In this document: one piece after another, positions 15,383-23,508 of the stretch
How the letters are laid out: each line of letters starts with the position of its first letter
Numbering within the stretch: the first letter of the stretch is position 1
From: Roseivirga sp. UBA6061
GTDB lineage: Bacteria; Bacteroidota; Bacteroidia; Cytophagales; Cyclobacteriaceae
Reading direction: 5' to 3'
Length of the DNA: 37,760 nucleotides
Assembly (NCBI GenBank): GCA_002427745.1
Contig: DIYF01000110.1
Location: 1 to 37,760 of the forward strand
The notes under the pieces: model-generated
What the model saw: the letters and a program-made list of their open reading frames with translations, nothing else
Databases searched by the model: none
What the model was told of the DNA's origin: nothing
Program-made: the position numbers and the translations under genes

Positions 15383-18343
15383 TTAGAAATTACTTCTGTC
15401 CAGCTCGAGGCGTACACTTTGATCTTCCAGCATCTGAAGTATTCTGTCGCTTTCATCTTTCATATCACCGGTTTCAAAGTATCTGCGCAGTATCTGTAGT
15501 CCCTGGAAGTATTTCTGGAAGTTGAAATCCAGGCGCTCCTTGTCGAAATGGTAGGTCACCATGCTGTTGAACTCTTCAGCGATTTGCATACCGATCTCAG
15601 AGGCTTTTTCCTTGTCTCCCAGCCTGATATAGCTCATGACAAAACCTGTTGATGAAATGTCCCATGGCACAGCGTCATTTGGCATTACTTTGAGTCCGTA
15701 ATCCAGTACTGCCCTTGCACGGGTGGTATCCGCCACGTCAATCAGGGCATCGGCCAGTGTAGTGAAAGTAGAGCGGTGATTTTGTGCAAAACCACGGTAG
15801 TCCTCGTTCAGGTTGGCATCGGGGTTGTCCATGCCTCTGAACTGGAACTTGTTCATTACATTGTCATACATAAGGTCCAGGTTTACCATCTCCTGCATGT
15901 AAGGCGGCTTTCTCACAGGCAGCAGTCTGTAGGCCATACCCTCCTGTACCAGGTAGTCATCCACATTGAAGTTCAGCGAATTCACCGAGGTGTAGTTGAA
16001 GTAGATAGGACGCTCCCAGTTGTTCTGAGCAATCATATCCAGCATCATCATCTGTCCTTTCTCCAGGGCGTTCGTACCATCATTGATACTAAAGATCATG
16101 TATGGCATGATGTAAGGCTGAAGTCTCTCAGGAACAATACCGGAATTGAGTATCTGAGCCGTGTCTACTTCCAGCAGCAGTGATTTGGACGGGATGATGT
16201 TTGCTTCTGCTCCCGAAACCAATCGTCTTTTAATGCCTTCAAAATCCCTTTTCAACAGCGCCATGTATTGCTTCAGGTCGATAGGCTGGGCCTTAAACTG
16301 TGGAGACTCGTCTATCAGCAGGAAGTCATTGGTACCCTGACGGTAGTTATCGATTTCAAGACTGTAAGGGAATGGCTCAGAGTCATTCATCTTCATCTTG
16401 GTCTGGTCTATGTACCAGTCTGTATTGTAGTAGCTCAGTACTACCACGCGCACGTCTGTACGGAATCCTTCCACCTCCTGCACATACCAGAGCGGGAAGG
16501 TGTCATTATCTCCACCCGTAAAGAGAATGGCATTAGGTGCACAGGATGCCAGGAAGTTTCTGGCAGAATCTACTGAGAAGTATCGGTCTGAGCGATCGTG
16601 ATCGTCCCAGTTTTCGCTCATCAGAATAAGCGGGCAAATCAGAGAGACTGCAATCACAGCAAATGATGTTTTTCCTGCTTTCTGAAGAAGCCCTCCGAGT
16701 CCTAAAACCGCCAGACCAATCCAGATGGCGAATACATAGTAGGAACCCACGTAGATGTAGTCTCTTTCACGAGGCTCAATCGGCACAGAGTTAAGGTAGA
16801 CTACCAGGGCCACACCGGTCAGAATAAAGAACATCAGGGTGGCAGCAAAGCGCTTAGGGTCTTTGTTAAACTGGAAGAAAAAGCCAATGAGCCCCAGTAT
16901 CAGCGGAATGGCATAGTATTGATTTCTGCCTTTGTTCTTTTGTAGCACCTCAGGTACACCGGCATTGCCATCAAAAGGGCCTCGCCAGTCAGCGTCCTGT
17001 ACATCACTTTCTCTACCCGAAAAGTTGAACATGAAATAGCGCATATACATATGCCCCATCTGGTGAGAGAGCATAAAGGCTATGTTCTGAAAGAAGGTGG
17101 GGCTTTCTCCCTGCCGGAGTCCCATGATTTCTCTGTATCGCCTGATATGATTAGGCTGTGAACTCCACATCCTTGGTAGTAAATGTGTTTCGTCATACGA
17201 AAGGTCAGTCTCGTAGTCACCTACTTTATAGTCATTTTCGTCTTTGTAATAGATAGCCTTTCCTTCACTGAAATTAGGTCTGGCGGCATCAAAGTAAGGT
17301 CCTGTCAATAAGGGGCGGCTTCCATACTGCTCGCGCTTCAGGTAAGAGGTAAAGGTAATTGCGTTTTCAGGGTTGTTCTGATCGATTGGAGGGTTTGCTT
17401 TTGAGCGAACCAGGATTACACCATAGCAGGCATAACCAATCAATATGAATGAAATGGCCAGCAGAAAGGTATTGAGGTTTACATACTCTTTTTTGGCAGA
17501 AATTCTGATACCGATCACCAATGCGGCTACTACCGCGGCTGCTAAAAACAGTGCTCCCGAGCCAAATGGAAGGCCAAAGGTGTTGACAAAAGTAATTTCA
17601 AACTCTTTAGCCACTGATGGCAGTCCCGTAATAACAAAGGAATTGATAAAACCGATAAGTACCAGCGAGACAAACAGGGTAAGCATTACCCCGCCAAAGT
17701 GTGGTGTTTTGTGTTTCTTAAAGTAATAGATAAGAGCCAGGGCAGGAACCGTTACCAGTCCCAGCAGGTGGATACCACTGGAAAGTCCCATCATGTAGGC
17801 AATGAGCAGCAGCCATTTGTTGGCGGTGCTTTCATCTTCTACCATCTCCCATTTGAGCATGGCCCAGAAAACAAAGGCGGTAAAGAAAGAAGACATGGCA
17901 TATACTTCGCCTTCCACTGCTGAAAACCAGAAAGAGTCTGTAAAAGCAAAGGAAAGGGCACCGATGGCACCACCTGCCACAAGCAGAATCTTCTGCATTG
18001 GCGTTTCGTTCCAGGGCTCAGCACCAATCAGTTTGCGACCCAGCATAACGATGGTCCAGTACAGAAAGAGGATGGTGAAACCACTGGCCAGGGCGCTGGA
18101 CATATTGATCCAGTAGGCTACCTGGGTGGTATCTCCCATAGACAGAAAGGAGAATAAACGGCCGATGAGCATGAAGAGGGGCGCCCCGGGAGGGTGCGAT
18201 ACTTCCAGCTTGTAGGCAATGGCTATAAACTCTCCACAATCCCAAAAACTGGCTGTTTCTTCGATGGTCATGATGTACACGATCATCGAAATCGCAAAGG
18301 TGGCCCAGCCAGCAAGGTTATTAATCTTCTTGAAATCTGTCAT
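15383..18343 (-). CDS. DUF2723 family polytopic membrane protein (putative glycosyltransferase)
   Basis: A 986-residue protein. About 12 hydrophobic segments occupy residues 10-570 and a soluble C-terminal region of about 400 residues follows. The DUF2723 hallmark TASFWDCGEFIAIAYKLEVSHPPGAP is at about residues 28-53 (only its core is quoted by the family). The DCGE and HPPG motifs recall the first-loop acidic residue of GT-C mannosyltransferases, and the family is often annotated as protein O-mannosyltransferase-like. RERDYIY and GGDNDTFPLWYVQE (about 595) are further conserved family stretches. The C-terminus has TPR-like helices. The enzyme activity in this protein is an inference. It is followed upstream on the same strand by a small membrane protein 111 nt away. 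Confidence 0.85.
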   Translation of the reverse strand: MTDFKKINNLAGWATFAISMIVYIMTIEETASFWDCGEFIAIAYKLEVSHPPGAPLFMLIGRLFSFLSMGDTTQVAYWINMSSALASGFTILFLYWTIVMLGRKLIGAEPWNETPMQKILLVAGGAIGALSFAFTDSFWFSAVEGEVYAMSSFFTAFVFWAMLKWEMVEDESTANKWLLLIAYMMGLSSGIHLLGLVTVPALALIYYFKKHKTPHFGGVMLTLFVSLVLIGFINSFVITGLPSVAKEFEITFVNTFGLPFGSGALFLAAAVVAALVIGIRISAKKEYVNLNTFLLAISFILIGYACYGVILVRSKANPPIDQNNPENAITFTSYLKREQYGSRPLLTGPYFDAARPNFSEGKAIYYKDENDYKVGDYETDLSYDETHLLPRMWSSQPNHIRRYREIMGLRQGESPTFFQNIAFMLSHQMGHMYMRYFMFNFSGRESDVQDADWRGPFDGNAGVPEVLQKNKGRNQYYAIPLILGLIGFFFQFNKDPKRFAATLMFFILTGVALVVYLNSVPIEPRERDYIYVGSYYVFAIWIGLAVLGLGGLLQKAGKTSFAVIAVSLICPLILMSENWDDHDRSDRYFSVDSARNFLASCAPNAILFTGGDNDTFPLWYVQEVEGFRTDVRVVVLSYYNTDWYIDQTKMKMNDSEPFPYSLEIDNYRQGTNDFLLIDESPQFKAQPIDLKQYMALLKRDFEGIKRRLVSGAEANIIPSKSLLLEVDTAQILNSGIVPERLQPYIMPYMIFSINDGTNALEKGQMMMLDMIAQNNWERPIYFNYTSVNSLNFNVDDYLVQEGMAYRLLPVRKPPYMQEMVNLDLMYDNVMNKFQFRGMDNPDANLNEDYRGFAQNHRSTFTTLADALIDVADTTRARAVLDYGLKVMPNDAVPWDISSTGFVMSYIRLGDKEKASEIGMQIAEEFNSMVTYHFDKERLDFNFQKYFQGLQILRRYFETGDMKDESDRILQMLEDQSVRLELDRSNF

Positions 18344-18454
18344 TCCGCACTTTTAAAGGCGTGAAAATAGTAAAAATAAGGTTAGCGAAGGGTTAAAAAT
18401 TATTAATCCATCTATTTTAAAAATGGCCCTTCTGGCGGTTTCAGGGAATATATC

Positions 18455-19099
18455 CTACTTGTATACGGCAATGTAAAACCACAACCACAGCAAAAAGAAA
18501 GGCACGTATGAGGTGAATATGATGTAGTTGGCAATCTTCTTCTTCTTGCGTGCCACAAAGTCGATTCCGTATGTAAGAATAACCCAATAAAGGATCTCGA
18601 AAACGTTGATCGACATATTGGGGTACCAGTATTTCTCTGCTACCTCTTCATAAGAGAAGAAGTTCATATAAGAAAGGGGGTAGAACGACTGTACATCCCA
18701 ATAGCTGGGGTTGGTATCGATAAAGAGAAACCAGAAGATCTTGATGAATTCGGGTACAAAGAAGATGAGCTCCGCTATCATCACGATGATCCAGCACTGC
18801 TTGTAGGTGACCCGATAGCCCCATAAAAAGCTGCCGACCCAAATGACAAAGGCAATCAATGTAAACTTCCAGGCATATATAATGGGGATGGTGATCAGCT
18901 GAATGCCAAACTCCAGGTTAAAGGCCATGCGCTTGTTCATGTCCATAAACCTGAAGGCAGCTATCTCATCAATAATGAAATTTTTCTTGATATAGAGTAA
19001 CACAAAGGTCATTACACATATCAATATGAAGAGCATGATCTTGTTTATTCCAAACCATGACCGCACATTTAATTCAAGACGGGAAAACTCTCTTGGCAT
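18455..19099 (-). CDS. Conserved polytopic membrane protein of unknown function
   Basis: A 214-residue protein with about five hydrophobic segments at roughly residues 19-37, 67-92, 103-123, 163-180 and 190-212. Aromatic and charged residues (NPSYWDVQSFYPLSYMNFF) occur in the loop around residue 130. It has no signal peptide and no motif I can assign. The general layout recalls Yip1-like membrane proteins, but I cannot support that. It lies upstream of the DUF2723 gene on the same strand, so the two may be co-expressed. ATG at 19099 lies 17 nt after a TAGTTTTG promoter box. Confidence 0.7.
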   Translation of the reverse strand: MPREFSRLELNVRSWFGINKIMLFILICVMTFVLLYIKKNFIIDEIAAFRFMDMNKRMAFNLEFGIQLITIPIIYAWKFTLIAFVIWVGSFLWGYRVTYKQCWIIVMIAELIFFVPEFIKIFWFLFIDTNPSYWDVQSFYPLSYMNFFSYEEVAEKYWYPNMSINVFEILYWVILTYGIDFVARKKKKIANYIIFTSYVPFFLLWLWFYIAVYK

Positions 19100-19116
19100 G
19101 AATTTCTGTTATTTGG

Positions 19117-19124
19117 CAAAACTA
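19117..19124 (-). promoter_or_regulatory. Promoter -7 box (TAGTTTTG)
   Basis: The minus-strand TAGTTTTG fits TAnnTTTG and ends 17 nt before the ATG of the small membrane protein gene, implying a leader of about 10-13 nt. Confidence 0.45.
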
Positions 19125-19187
19125 CAACTATCCTTCATTCGTGTTAATAAAATTCAGAGAGCGTACTTATGATGACGTGTATGGTCG

Positions 19188-19195
19188 TACTTTTG
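19188..19195 (+). promoter_or_regulatory. Promoter -7 box (TACTTTTG)
   Basis: TACTTTTG fits TAnnTTTG and lies 28 nt before the ATG at 19224. It is divergent from the box at 19117-19124. Confidence 0.45.
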
Positions 19196-19223
19196 TATCA
19201 GAATTTCCGTTGAAGGCTTTGAC

Positions 19224-20429
19224 ATGAGGCGTAAGATTTTAGGATTGTTGGTGTTAACCACCATTTGTGTGTCGGCTAATGCCTGGCAGGTTTCTTATAA
19301 AGTAGACAGTGGACAATACCTCCTGCAAAATGTCTTTTTGCAGGTAGAGATCACCGATGCGGTGGATCATATGTACAACTTCAACTTCCACAAAGCAGAA
19401 GTAGAATTCAACTGGCTTAAATACAATTATCCGGAGCATCCGCTCCCGTATTTTCTTTACGGTATCAGTACCTGGTGGCAGATGATGCCCAACCTGGACA
19501 AAGTAGGTGATTTGGGCGAAGAGTTTCTGGGCTATATGGATGAGTCGGTAGAGAAGGCTGAAAAACTGCTGGATGCCGATGAGAACAATATTGAGGCCCT
19601 TTTTTTTCTGGCCGGATCTCATGGTTTTAAAGGCAGGTATTATTCAGAGCGCAGAAGCTGGGGAAAAGCAGCAGGGGCCGGCAGGCTGGCGCTGAAGTAC
19701 CTTAAAAAAATCAAAGCCATTGAAGACAGCGAGAGCTTTAGTCCGGAAATACTTTTTGGTGATGCCCTCTTCAATTATTACTCTATCTGGATCAGGGAAA
19801 ACTATCCGATGCTTAAGCCTATTCTTATGTTTTTTCCAAAGGGAGACAAAGAACTGGGAATAAAGCAAATGGAGGAAGTGTCGGTGAATGCTTTTTATAC
19901 ACGGGTGGAGGCTGTGTATTTTCTGATGCGCATCAAAGCTTTTGAGCAGAAGAAGACAGCCGAAGCGCTGCGCCTGGGCACTTACATGTTTAAGCAGTAC
20001 CCTAACAACCCTTACTTTCACCGCTTTTATGCACGCATGCTTTACAATTCCGGTAAGAGGCTGGAGGCCGAAGCGGTGTCAAAAGAAATTTTACACCGGC
20101 TTGACAGCGGCATGCTCGGTTATGAAGAGACAAGCGGACGTTACGCCAGTTTTTTTCTGGGACATATTAACAAGGGCCGAGGCAACTGGATAGAGGCTGA
20201 GTCTTACTACCTCCAGACCATTAAATTTTCTGAAGATTCGGAGTCTGAAGATGCCGGGTATGCCCTCTATGCACGGCTGCATCTGGCTGAGTATTATGTA
20301 GATGAAAAGCGCTATGATGAGGCCAGTCCGCTGATTACGGCCATCAGAAAGAATACTAAAAGAAGGTCATCTTCCTACAAAAAGGCTAAAGCCTTAGCAA
20401 AGGAAATAAAACGAAACAGAAAACGGTAG
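19224..20429 (+). CDS. Exported tetratricopeptide repeat protein
   Basis: A 401-residue protein beginning MRRKILGLLVLTTICVSANA, a signal peptide. The rest is helical with TPR-like pairs: HMYNFNFHKAEVEFNWLKYNYPEHP (about 49-73), ALRLGTYMFKQYPNNPYFHRFYARMLYNSGK (about 247-277), NWIEAESYYLQTIKF (about 315) and AEYYVDEKRYDEASPLI (about 351). The C-terminus is very basic (KRRSSSYKKAKALAKEIKRNRKR). TPR scaffolds of this kind mediate protein-protein contacts in the periplasm, but no partner can be named. The gene stands alone, with its own promoter. Confidence 0.75.
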   Translation: MRRKILGLLVLTTICVSANAWQVSYKVDSGQYLLQNVFLQVEITDAVDHMYNFNFHKAEVEFNWLKYNYPEHPLPYFLYGISTWWQMMPNLDKVGDLGEEFLGYMDESVEKAEKLLDADENNIEALFFLAGSHGFKGRYYSERRSWGKAAGAGRLALKYLKKIKAIEDSESFSPEILFGDALFNYYSIWIRENYPMLKPILMFFPKGDKELGIKQMEEVSVNAFYTRVEAVYFLMRIKAFEQKKTAEALRLGTYMFKQYPNNPYFHRFYARMLYNSGKRLEAEAVSKEILHRLDSGMLGYEETSGRYASFFLGHINKGRGNWIEAESYYLQTIKFSEDSESEDAGYALYARLHLAEYYVDEKRYDEASPLITAIRKNTKRRSSSYKKAKALAKEIKRNRKR

Positions 20430-20473
20430 TGCACGTTTATTCGAGTGGTCTGCTTAATTTTCTATAATTATTT

Positions 20474-20481
20474 TACCTTTG
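20474..20481 (+). promoter_or_regulatory. Promoter -7 box (TACCTTTG) for the Lrp/AsnC gene
   Basis: TACCTTTG matches TAnnTTTG and ends 30 nt before the ATG at 20512. The -33 element is not recognisable. Confidence 0.5.
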
Positions 20482-20511
20482 TACCGAATATTATTCTGTA
20501 ATCATACTTGA

Positions 20512-20985
20512 ATGAACGCTAGTCCAAAATTAGACAAAATCGATCGCAAGATTCTGGATATCCTGCAGTCGAATGCCAAAATCACCAATGCCCAGCTTTC
20601 AAAAGAGATTGGTCTTTCTCCTGCCCCTACGCTGGAAAGGGTAAAAAAACTTGAAAACTCCGGAATCATTAAGAGTTATCATGCCAAGCTCGATACTGAC
20701 AAGATCGGCCTGGGAGTAAGTACCTTCGTTTATGTAACGCTTAAGGGGCATAACAAGCAGAATATTGATGTGTTCCTGGAGGAGATCCATAAAATAGATG
20801 AGATTATTGAGTGCCATCACATAACGGGCTCCGGTGATTTTATCTTAAGAGTCATTGCTCAGGATATTGCCAATTACCAGAAGCTGATGCTCGAAAAAGT
20901 GAGTGATATTGCTGTGGTAGATAATTTGCAGTCCATGGTGATCCTGTCTACTTTTAAGGATAGCAAGGTATTACCGATTCCCTGA
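20512..20985 (+). CDS. Lrp/AsnC family transcriptional regulator
   Basis: A 157-residue protein with an N-terminal helix-turn-helix (LDKIDRKILDILQSNAKITN to LERVKKLENSGIIKSY, about 6-54) and a C-terminal RAM ligand-binding domain (about 65-150). CHHITGSGDFILRVIAQD is the conserved effector-pocket strand-turn. The length is typical. Such proteins sense amino acids and form octamers that bend DNA. Ligand and targets are unknown. The phosphoribosyltransferase gene starts 18 nt downstream on the same strand, so the two are probably one transcript. Confidence 0.93.
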   Translation: MNASPKLDKIDRKILDILQSNAKITNAQLSKEIGLSPAPTLERVKKLENSGIIKSYHAKLDTDKIGLGVSTFVYVTLKGHNKQNIDVFLEEIHKIDEIIECHHITGSGDFILRVIAQDIANYQKLMLEKVSDIAVVDNLQSMVILSTFKDSKVLPIP

Positions 20986-21003
20986 AACGGTAAGCTCTGA
21001 TTC

Positions 21004-21507
21004 ATGGAGAAAGAAAAGAAACAAATCCTCAATACAGCTCAGATAAGGCAGAAGATAAAGCGTATTGCTTTTGAAATATATGAGCAAAACCATAATGTCG
21101 ATCAGCTCATTATTGCCGGTATCGATGACATGGGCCTGAAATTGTCTGAGCTAATCAAGGCGGAAGTCGAAAATATTTCCGACCTTCGTTGCCACCTCGT
21201 CAGAATTGACATAGATAAAGAAGCCACAAGTCAACCACTTGTAGAATACTCTCAACTCCCTGATTTATCCGATTTTACACTCATTATTGTTGATGATGTA
21301 TTAAATTCAGGTAAAACCATGGTGCATGCTTTTGATCCTTTTCTCAGAAAAAATGTTAGAAAAATTCAAACAGCTGTTTTGGTCAACCGGAGCCATAAAC
21401 GTTTTCCCATAGCGGTAGACTACAAGGGCCTGGAACTGGCTACCACCATTCAGGAGCACATAGAAGTACAACTGACTGATAGTGAGTTTGCGGCTTACCT
21501 GTATTAA
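21004..21507 (+). CDS. PyrR-like phosphoribosyltransferase
   Basis: A 167-residue type I phosphoribosyltransferase. The PRPP-binding loop LIIVDDVLNSGKTM is at about residues 97-110, with the twin aspartates and SGKT expected. IIAGIDDMGLKLSELI near residue 36 is the other PRPP-contact strand and loop, and LVNRSHKRFPIAVDYKGLELATT the C-terminal part. The pattern matches PyrR, which in some bacteria both converts uracil to UMP and attenuates pyr operon transcription by binding RNA. There is no pyr gene nearby, so either role is open. The spacing to the upstream Lrp gene is 18 nt and to mscS 35 nt. Confidence 0.82.
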   Translation: MEKEKKQILNTAQIRQKIKRIAFEIYEQNHNVDQLIIAGIDDMGLKLSELIKAEVENISDLRCHLVRIDIDKEATSQPLVEYSQLPDLSDFTLIIVDDVLNSGKTMVHAFDPFLRKNVRKIQTAVLVNRSHKRFPIAVDYKGLELATTIQEHIEVQLTDSEFAAYLY

Positions 21508-21542
21508 TGAGTAGAGACAACTTTTAATTAATACTACTAACT

Positions 21543-22367
21543 ATGGATTTTAATTTACAAGAACTCTGGACGGAAGAGAACCAGAGTGCTGTGATCAGTG
21601 CAGCTTTACAGGCTTTATACGCTGTATTGATTCTGATCATAGGCCTGGCTGTAATCAAAAGGCTGACAAACCTCTTTAAAAATGTATTGAGGAAGCGTGG
21701 CGTTGACGAGACGCTGATCCCTACACTTTCAGGAGTGCTGAGAGGCATGCTTATCGTGGTCTTGCTGATTGCGGTGATTGAGAAGTTTGGTGCTGATACC
21801 ACCGGTCTGGTGGCTGTGCTGGGTTCATTGGGTCTGGCCATTGGTCTGGCACTGCAGGGGAGTCTTGCCAATTTTGCAGGAGGTATTCTGATACTCGTGC
21901 TAAAACCCTTCAAAAACGGAGATGTGATCAACGTAAATGGCGAGACAGGTGCTGTTCAGTCAATTAGTATTGTGACCACCACCATGAAAACACCTGACAA
22001 CCGCGTAATTTATATGGCAAATGGTGCGGTAGCCGGTGCTACAATTATTAACTTCACCCAGGAAGAAAACAGAAGGTTGGACCTGACTTTTGGTATCGGA
22101 TACGAAGATGACTTCGATAAAGCCAAAGACATAATATTGAAAATTGCCGCTGACGATGAGAGAATTCACGCTGATCCGGAGCCATTCGCAAGAGTGGGCA
22201 ACCTGGGAGATAGCAGTGTTGATATTACCGTAAGACTGTGGCTGAAAGGATCAGACTATTGGGCCGTGAACTTCGACATGATTGAAAAAGTGAAGAAGAC
22301 GTTTGATGCGGAAGGAATCTCATTCCCATTCCCTCAGAGAGACATTCACGTGTTCAATGAAAAATAA
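21543..22367 (+). CDS. mscS: Small-conductance mechanosensitive channel, MscS family
   Basis: A 274-residue channel of E. coli MscS size. TM1 is at about 21-40 and TM2 at about 60-80. The pore helix TM3 is glycine/alanine rich (VAVLGSLGLAIGLALQGSLA, about 91-110), followed by NFAGGILILVLKPFKNGDVI, the MscS signature that enters the cytoplasmic beta domain. The C-terminal vestibule domain runs to about 270 (FPFPQRDIHVFNEK is the usual end). Opening on membrane tension releases solutes during osmotic downshock. It probably shares a transcript with the phosphoribosyltransferase gene and ends at the terminator at 22402-22430. Confidence 0.95.
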   Translation: MDFNLQELWTEENQSAVISAALQALYAVLILIIGLAVIKRLTNLFKNVLRKRGVDETLIPTLSGVLRGMLIVVLLIAVIEKFGADTTGLVAVLGSLGLAIGLALQGSLANFAGGILILVLKPFKNGDVINVNGETGAVQSISIVTTTMKTPDNRVIYMANGAVAGATIINFTQEENRRLDLTFGIGYEDDFDKAKDIILKIAADDERIHADPEPFARVGNLGDSSVDITVRLWLKGSDYWAVNFDMIEKVKKTFDAEGISFPFPQRDIHVFNEK

Positions 22368-22401
22368 CCAGTAGATAACCTACATAACTTCACCCAACGA
22401 G

Positions 22402-22430
22402 AAGGGGTAAATATTTATATTTACCCCTTT
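22402..22430 (+). terminator. Rho-independent-type terminator after mscS
   Basis: AAGGGGTAAATA (22402-22413), loop TTTA, then TATTTACCCCTT (22418-22429): a perfect 12-bp stem, followed by TTTAATTTT. It lies 35 nt after the mscS stop. Confidence 0.8.
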
Positions 22431-22442
22431 AATTTTGCCCGG

Positions 22443-22536
22443 AACTCTAAAATAGCAAGAGGAATATGGGGCCTGATGAACTTCTTTCGGGTCTTTTGCC
22501 TTTTAGAGTTAGCCAAAAACTACCGTATCCCGGTAG
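22443..22536. other. Two inverted repeats upstream of panB
   Basis: AACTCTAAAA (22443-22452) and TTTTAGAGTT (22501-22510) are perfect 10-bp reverse complements. A second hairpin, CTACCG-TATCC-CGGTAG, follows at 22520-22536. Both lie upstream of the panB -7 box, so as DNA they could be operator or cruciform sites; as RNA they would only matter in read-through transcripts. No known riboswitch is recognised. Confidence 0.4.
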
Positions 22537-22562
22537 CACCATCATACTTTTAAGATATCTTC

Positions 22563-22570
22563 TAATTTTG
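22563..22570 (+). promoter_or_regulatory. Promoter -7 box (TAATTTTG) for panB
   Basis: TAATTTTG matches TAnnTTTG and ends only 5 nt before the ATG at 22576. If real, transcription would begin at or next to the start codon, giving a leaderless message. Confidence 0.45.
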
Positions 22571-22575
22571 CAGCT

Positions 22576-23394
22576 ATGTCTATTCACAAGTCTGAGATTA
22601 AGAAAATAACCACGCACCAGCTTCAGGCGATGAAAGACCGGGGCGAAAAAATATCTATGCTCACAGCCTATGATTACTCTATGGCAGGTCTGATTGACGG
22701 AGCAGGAGTAGATATCATCCTGGTAGGGGATTCGGCTTCTAATGTGATGGCAGGCCATGAGACCACCTTACCCATTACGCTGGACCAGATGATCTATCAT
22801 GCCAGTTCGGTAATCAGGGCGGTGAACCGCGCCTTTGTGGTAGTGGATATTCCCTTTGGATCTTACCAGGGCAATTCATCTGAAGCACTAAGGTCGGCTA
22901 TTCGTATCATGAAGGAGTCGGGAGCGCACAGTGTGAAGATGGAAGGCGGAGCAGAAATCAAAGAGTCTATCGTACGGGTGTTAAGTGCCGGAGTACCGGT
23001 TATGGGGCATCTGGGACTCACGCCTCAGTCTATCTACAAATTCGGAACGTACTCGGTGCGGGCCAAAGAGGAAGAAGAGGCGAACAAGCTGATTGAGGAT
23101 GCCAAAATCCTTGAAGAGTGCGGTTGCTTCGGTATTGTGCTGGAAAAGATACCGGCAGCACTGGCCAAAAAAGTGGCTGAAGAGGTGCGGATTCCGATTA
23201 TTGGTATCGGAGCCGGGCCATATGTAGACGGGCAGGTGCTGGTGATGCATGATATGCTCGGAATCACAAAAGAATTCAAGCCCAGATTTCTCCGCCAGTA
23301 TGCTGATGTAGGAAGCATGGTTACCAAGGCAGTGGGGGACTATATCAACGATGTGAAGAGTCGTGATTTCCCTAATGAAAAGGAGAGCTACTAG
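22576..23394 (+). CDS. panB: 3-methyl-2-oxobutanoate hydroxymethyltransferase
   Basis: A 272-residue TIM-barrel enzyme that transfers a hydroxymethyl group from methylene-tetrahydrofolate to ketoisovalerate, the first committed step of pantothenate synthesis. Motifs: [20 protein letters not shown] (about 24-43), [20 protein letters not shown] (metal aspartate and dimer region), [17 protein letters not shown] (metal glutamate), [20 protein letters not shown] (catalytic glutamate) and [15 protein letters not shown]. Length is normal for the family. It stands alone, not with panC or panD. It ends in a polar tail [15 protein letters not shown]. Confidence 0.96.
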   Translation: MSIHKSEIKKITTHQLQAMKDRGEKISMLTAYDYSMAGLIDGAGVDIILVGDSASNVMAGHETTLPITLDQMIYHASSVIRAVNRAFVVVDIPFGSYQGNSSEALRSAIRIMKESGAHSVKMEGGAEIKESIVRVLSAGVPVMGHLGLTPQSIYKFGTYSVRAKEEEEANKLIEDAKILEECGCFGIVLEKIPAALAKKVAEEVRIPIIGIGAGPYVDGQVLVMHDMLGITKEFKPRFLRQYADVGSMVTKAVGDYINDVKSRDFPNEKESY

Positions 23395-23427
23395 CCGATT
23401 TCATTCGATTGCCGCTTGAAAACGGGG

Positions 23428-23457
23428 TTTGCCGAAATTGTTCCCCACAATAATTTG
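23428..23457 (+). promoter_or_regulatory. Candidate promoter for icd (TTTG, 19 nt, TAATTTG)
   Basis: TTTG (23428-23431) is followed after exactly 19 nt by TAATTTG (23451-23457), one base shorter than the TAnnTTTG form but with the right spacing. A hairpin GCGCTGCG-AAAT-CGCAGAGC (23466-23485) would lie in the 5' leader of about 45 nt. Confidence 0.45.
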
Positions 23458-23508
23458 TTACCTTAGCGCTGCGAAATCGCAGAGCGATATAAATAACTTT
23501 TACATATA

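Noticed and set aside
23466..23485. Hairpin in the icd leader as a riboswitch
   Set aside because: A single 5-7 bp stem with an AAAT loop matches no known riboswitch; it is noted only as part of the leader.
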